A stretch of DNA of 64,000 nucleotides from the NCBI RefSeq assembly GCF_000820305.1, contig NZ_CDBH01000044.1, forward strand, positions 105,668 to 169,667, read 5' to 3'. Below the pieces are notes generated by a model. That model had not been told where the DNA came from. It did not search any database and saw nothing but the letters and a program-made list of their open reading frames with translations. Position 1 is the first letter of the stretch. The number at the start of each line of letters is the position of its first letter. Positions 60,656-64,000 of the stretch are shown here, piece by piece. Both the position numbers and the translations under genes were made by a program. This DNA is from Aeromonas dhakensis (GTDB lineage: Bacteria; Pseudomonadota; Gammaproteobacteria; Enterobacterales; Aeromonadaceae).

Positions 60656-61948
60656 TTAGTGCAGCTTCAGGGTCGGGCGCAGCACCCGGTTGATGCGGCC
60701 CACCAGCATGATGAGGCCGGTCTTGATGTAGCCGTGCAAGGCGATCTGGTGCATCCGGTAGAGCGAGATGTAGACCAGACGGGCGATGTAACCCTCTACC
60801 ATCATGGAACCGCGCATCAGGTTGCCCATCAGGCTGCCCACGGTGGAGAAGCGACTCAGGGACACCAGCGAACCGTGATCGTGGTAGAGGTAGGGCTTGA
60901 GCTCGCCACCGTTCATCTTGGCCAGGATGTTCTTGAACGCCTGGGTCGCCATCTGGTGGGCGGACTGGGCGCGCGGCGGCACGAACTTGCCATCCGGCTG
61001 CGGGCAGGCGGCGCAGTCACCGATGACGAAGATGTTCTCGTCGCGGGTGGTCTGCAGAGTCTCTTTCACCACCAGCTGGTTGATGCGGTTGGTCTCAAGA
61101 CCGGCAATATCCTTCATGAAGTCCGGCGCCTTGATACCGGCCGCCCACACCATCAGATCCGCTTCAATCAGCTCGCCATCCTTGGTGTGCAGCCCATCTG
61201 CGGTCGCTTCGGTGATCATGGTGGCGGTGCGCACGTCCACGCCGAGCTTGACCAGCTCCTGATGGGCGGCGCCACTGATGCGCTCCGGCAGAGCCGGCAG
61301 GATGCGGGGGCCCGCTTCCACCAGGGTCACCTTGAGGCTGTCGGTGGTCAGGTTCTTGAAGCCGTAGGCGTAGAGCTGCTCCACCGCGTTGTAGAGCTCG
61401 GCAGAGAGCTCGACGCCGGTGGCGCCGCCGCCGACGATGGCAATCTTCACCTTGTCGCCCGGCTGGTATTCGGTGGCGAACTGCAGGAAGCGGTTCATCA
61501 TGCTGTTGTGGAAGCGGTGCGCCTGGGAGGGGCTGTCCAGGAAGATGCAGTGATCCTTGATGCCCTTGGTGTTGAAGTCGTTGGAGACGGAACCGATGGC
61601 CATCACCAGGTAGTCGTAAGGCAGCTCACGCTCGTTGACCACGATGTCGCCGTTCTCGTCGACGATCTTCGCCAGCACGATGCGTTTCTCGTCGCGCTTG
61701 ATGTCGGTGAGGGTCCCGAGCTGGAAGTCGAAACCGTGGTTCTTGGCGTGGGACTGGTAGCTCAGGGCGTCGATGCCCGCGTCCATGGAGCCGGTGGCCA
61801 CTTCGTGCAACAGGGGTTTCCACAGGTGGGTGCGGTTGCGATCAACCAGGGTGATCTTGGCCTTGTTCTTCTTGCCCAGCTTGCGGCCCAGGCTGGTAGC
61901 CAGCTCCAGACCGCCGGCACCACCGCCGACGACAACAATATTGGTCAT
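60656..61948 (-). CDS. ndh: Type II NADH:quinone dehydrogenase Ndh
   Basis: A 430-residue FAD enzyme transferring electrons from NADH to quinone without pumping protons. FAD site [17 protein letters not shown] at residues 4-20, NADH site [18 protein letters not shown] near residue 170, and [27 protein letters not shown] near residue 310. The C-terminal amphipathic region anchors it to the membrane. Terminator between it and ycfP upstream. As in E. coli, ycfP is the upstream neighbour. Confidence 0.96.
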   Translation of the reverse strand: MTNIVVVGGGAGGLELATSLGRKLGKKNKAKITLVDRNRTHLWKPLLHEVATGSMDAGIDALSYQSHAKNHGFDFQLGTLTDIKRDEKRIVLAKIVDENGDIVVNERELPYDYLVMAIGSVSNDFNTKGIKDHCIFLDSPSQAHRFHNSMMNRFLQFATEYQPGDKVKIAIVGGGATGVELSAELYNAVEQLYAYGFKNLTTDSLKVTLVEAGPRILPALPERISGAAHQELVKLGVDVRTATMITEATADGLHTKDGELIEADLMVWAAGIKAPDFMKDIAGLETNRINQLVVKETLQTTRDENIFVIGDCAACPQPDGKFVPPRAQSAHQMATQAFKNILAKMNGGELKPYLYHDHGSLVSLSRFSTVGSLMGNLMRGSMMVEGYIARLVYISLYRMHQIALHGYIKTGLIMLVGRINRVLRPTLKLH

Positions 61949-61976
61949 GGTTAATTACCTCGGTTCCATTAAAGCG

Positions 61977-62000
61977 AAGGGAGCCATCGGCTCCCTTGAT
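61977..62000 (-). terminator. Hairpin between ycfP and ndh
   Basis: A 9-bp perfect stem AAGGGAGCC/GGCTCCCTT with a 3-nt loop. The T-run is short, so it may only attenuate. Confidence 0.5.
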
Positions 62001-62026
62001 AGTTGAATCCATGACGTGACGATCAA

Positions 62027-62566
62027 TCAGGCCTCTTTGAAAGCCTTCATCTGCTGCAGGTGATGAGAGATGTTTTTGAACTTGTGCGTCTCTCGTTCAT
62101 CCCACACGATGTTGTAATAATTCTTCAATTCACGCTCAGTTTCGCCATTATCGCGCACTTCATCCTGAACGGAAAGGATGCAGAGGCAATTTCCTGAATT
62201 TTTACTACGAAACTCAGACACACATTTGGTGCCGATATCTTCGTACTCTTCCGGCCGGTCGATCTTGCCTTGCATGTTGATCTCGGGGTGCAGGTTGGGG
62301 TTGAAGATCACCTGCTTGATGCCGCACAGAAAGCCGATGCGCTCGCTCCAGTAGCCACCCAGTCCCACCCCGCAGATGAGGGGCTTGGGATCGGTACTCA
62401 TGTCGAGCTGCTTCTTCACTTCCTTGAGCAGGTGGCTCATGTCATGACGGGGGTGAACCGTGCTGTAGTGCACGAAACGTACATCATCATCGATAAACTG
62501 CAACTGCAGCACTTTCTCGTGATTGCCTGGGCTGGTGGCATCGAAGCCATGCAGATAGATGATCAT
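62027..62566 (-). CDS. ycfP: YcfP-like esterase (UPF0227)
   Basis: A 179-residue alpha/beta hydrolase of the UPF0227 family. [18 protein letters not shown] at the start and [17 protein letters not shown] with the probable nucleophile region near residue 80 match YcfP. The usual elbow Ser appears replaced: GVGLGGYW has Leu where GxSxG would have Ser, which is also a feature to check against family members. ATG 62566 matches the family length (about 180); the frame is open 32 codons earlier. Confidence 0.88.
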   Translation of the reverse strand: MIIYLHGFDATSPGNHEKVLQLQFIDDDVRFVHYSTVHPRHDMSHLLKEVKKQLDMSTDPKPLICGVGLGGYWSERIGFLCGIKQVIFNPNLHPEINMQGKIDRPEEYEDIGTKCVSEFRSKNSGNCLCILSVQDEVRDNGETERELKNYYNIVWDERETHKFKNISHHLQQMKAFKEA

Positions 62567-63035
62567 GGATAAGACCTCAGGATCTGTGTCGGTTTTATCG
62601 AAACTACCCCAGCGGCAGGGCCCTGCGCCACCAAAACATCCAACTTTCTTGCTTTGGATCACGCCCTCTGTTGCTGATGAAACCAGAGCGACGGGGCCGG
62701 CACAGCGCCGACTATCAATCTGAGAGCCAGACCGACCGAAATGATAACCGGGCTACCAATCTGACAGCCCTCCCCTGCCGGCAGGAAAACGATTGGCAGC
62801 CATCAGCGTGTGCAAGCGTGATCCCGCCTGCAAAAATACCCACAGACAGGGCCAACAGACCCACATTCATGCCAACCGAGCACGGATCCTGCACTCCTCC
62901 TGCGATGCAGCGCGAAGGCGACCTTCGTCTGCGTGGCCGGATCCAGGGCGACCCGGACCACATCCATGAACGGGACAGCCAGCCTGCCCCATCTTGCCCG
63001 GCCCTTGCCGCCGGGTCGCAAGGAGTGATCTGTTC
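62567..63035. other. Intergenic stretch between ycfP and the NCS2 permease
   Basis: About 470 bp with no convincing gene or RNA. No clear purine riboswitch or PurR site was recognised. The permease promoter and possibly a long leader lie here. Confidence 0.5.
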
Positions 63036-64000
63036 ATGAACCAGACCCAGCCCCCCGGGGCGGCCAAGGGCCGCGCCATCGACGAAGTGGAGCGCCTGCT
63101 CCCCCCCGGCCAGCTCTTTACCCTCGGCCTGCAGCATGTGCTGGTGATGTATGCCGGCGCCGTGGCGGTGCCGCTGGTCATCGGCGGCAGCCTGGGGCTG
63201 CCCAAGGATCAAGTATCGTATCTCATCAGTTCGGATCTCTTCTGCTGCGGCATCGTCACCCTGCTGCAGTGCCTCGGCATCGGCCGCTTCGCCGGGATCC
63301 GCCTGCCGGTCATCATGTCGGTCACCTTCGCCGCCGTCATGCCGATGCTGGCCATCGGCGCCAACCCAGCGCTGGGGCTCACCGGCATCTTTGGCGCCAC
63401 CATCGCCGCCGGCATACTCTCCACCCTGCTGGTGCCGCTCATCGGCCGCTTGATGCCGCTCTTCCCCACCGTGGTGACCGGGGTGGTGATCACCTCCATC
63501 GGCATCAGCATCATGCAGGTGGGGATCGACTGGATGGCGGGGGGCAAGGGCAACCCCGAGTACGGCAGCCTGCGCTACATCGGCACCAGCTTTCTGGTGC
63601 TGGCCTTCATCCTGCTGGTGACCCGCTTCACCAAGGGCTTTTTCAGCAACATCTCGGTGCTGCTCGGCATCCTGTTCGGCTTCGGGGTAGCCATCGCCAT
63701 GGGGGAAGTGAGCCTGGACGGCCTGAGTGAAGCGGCCTGGTTCGCCCCCATAGTGCCATTCGCCTTCGGCTGGCCCACCTTCGATCCCATCTCCATCGCT
63801 ACCCTTACCGTCATCATGCAGATCACCTTCATCGAGTCGATGGGGATGTTTCTGGCGCTCGGCGACATCGTCGGCCACCCGGCCAGCCGGGGCGACATAG
63901 TGCGCGGCCTGCGGGTGGATGGCATCGGCACCATCATAGGCGGCATCTTCAACAGCTTCCCCCACACCTCGTTTTCCCAGAACATCGGGCTGGTGAGCGT
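63036..64000 (+). CDS. NCS2 family xanthine/uric acid permease (partial, C-terminus outside window)
   Basis: The first 321 residues are visible. The LGLQHVLVMYAGAVAVPLVIG block (residues 30-50) is the helix 1 signature of NCS2 transporters; its QH pair is part of the purine-carrier motif QHVLVMYAG seen in XanP/XanQ/UacT. Later blocks GIRLPVIMSVTFAAV, GVVITSIGISIMQVG and the helix 8 region ITFIESMGMFLALGDI with its substrate-binding Glu are intact. A purine (xanthine or urate) is the likely substrate. AGGAG lies 10 bp before ATG 63036. Confidence 0.92.
   Translation, partial: MNQTQPPGAAKGRAIDEVERLLPPGQLFTLGLQHVLVMYAGAVAVPLVIGGSLGLPKDQVSYLISSDLFCCGIVTLLQCLGIGRFAGIRLPVIMSVTFAAVMPMLAIGANPALGLTGIFGATIAAGILSTLLVPLIGRLMPLFPTVVTGVVITSIGISIMQVGIDWMAGGKGNPEYGSLRYIGTSFLVLAFILLVTRFTKGFFSNISVLLGILFGFGVAIAMGEVSLDGLSEAAWFAPIVPFAFGWPTFDPISIATLTVIMQITFIESMGMFLALGDIVGHPASRGDIVRGLRVDGIGTIIGGIFNSFPHTSFSQNIGLVS

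Noticed and set aside
62780..62840. Possible PurR site upstream of the NCS2 permease
   Set aside because: GCAAGCG-like half matches are too weak and not palindromic.

Overview
The window is about 64 kb of mostly GC-rich gammaproteobacterial chromosome. The gene families and the three-gene ClyA-family toxin operon match Aeromonas (A. hydrophila group). This placement is inferred from recalled family resemblance, not from a search.

Layout. 1-7.8 kb: a reverse-strand hydrogenase-2 operon, hybOABCDE, followed by a family 5 solute-binding protein cut by the window edge. A perfect FNR site and a 7-2-7 NarL/NarP-like site lie upstream of hybO. 7.8-16.5 kb: alanine racemase, an alpha/beta hydrolase divergent from a TetR regulator with two identical-arm operators, tRNA-Ser(GGA) with a truncated second copy of its 5' end, the dicarboxylate transporter DauA, two tRNA-Asn genes, a two-gene efflux-like pair and a UPF0114 protein. 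16.5-23 kb: a probable iron-uptake cluster with a small membrane protein, a propeller plus hexaheme cytochrome, an FTR1 permease, a FAD oxidoreductase and a periplasmic protein, behind a candidate Fur box. 23-33 kb: a GT-C-like membrane protein, a Bcr-type exporter, a PPOX-family protein, NhaD, a DUF4357 protein, and an operon of ABC ATPase, FtsX-like permease and AttH-like lipocalin protein.

33.1-35.8 kb is a sharply AT-rich island. It holds kwaA-kwaB (the Kiwa anti-phage system) and an unrecognised secreted protein, and its base composition marks it as acquired. 35.8-44.2 kb: a lactate-use operon (lldP, lldE, lldF, lldG, dld-II) divergent from a LysR regulator. 44.4-47.5 kb: small housekeeping genes and msrA. 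47.6-50.8 kb: argA behind paired ARG boxes, then lysC behind a lysine riboswitch. 50.9-57.1 kb: a kinase-fold protein, an LtaS-like phosphoglycerol transferase, an MccF-like S66 peptidase, a family 3 solute-binding protein and YbjQ.

57.3-60.6 kb: the tripartite alpha-pore-forming toxin operon ahlABC. It has a leader hairpin, a coupled 33-codon upstream ORF and a hairpin terminator between ahlB and ahlC. 60.6-64 kb: ndh, ycfP and the start of an NCS2 nucleobase permease. The most notable units are the Kiwa island, the toxin operon with its layered leader, the hexaheme-cytochrome/FTR1 cluster, and the regulatory architecture upstream of hybO, TetR and lysC.
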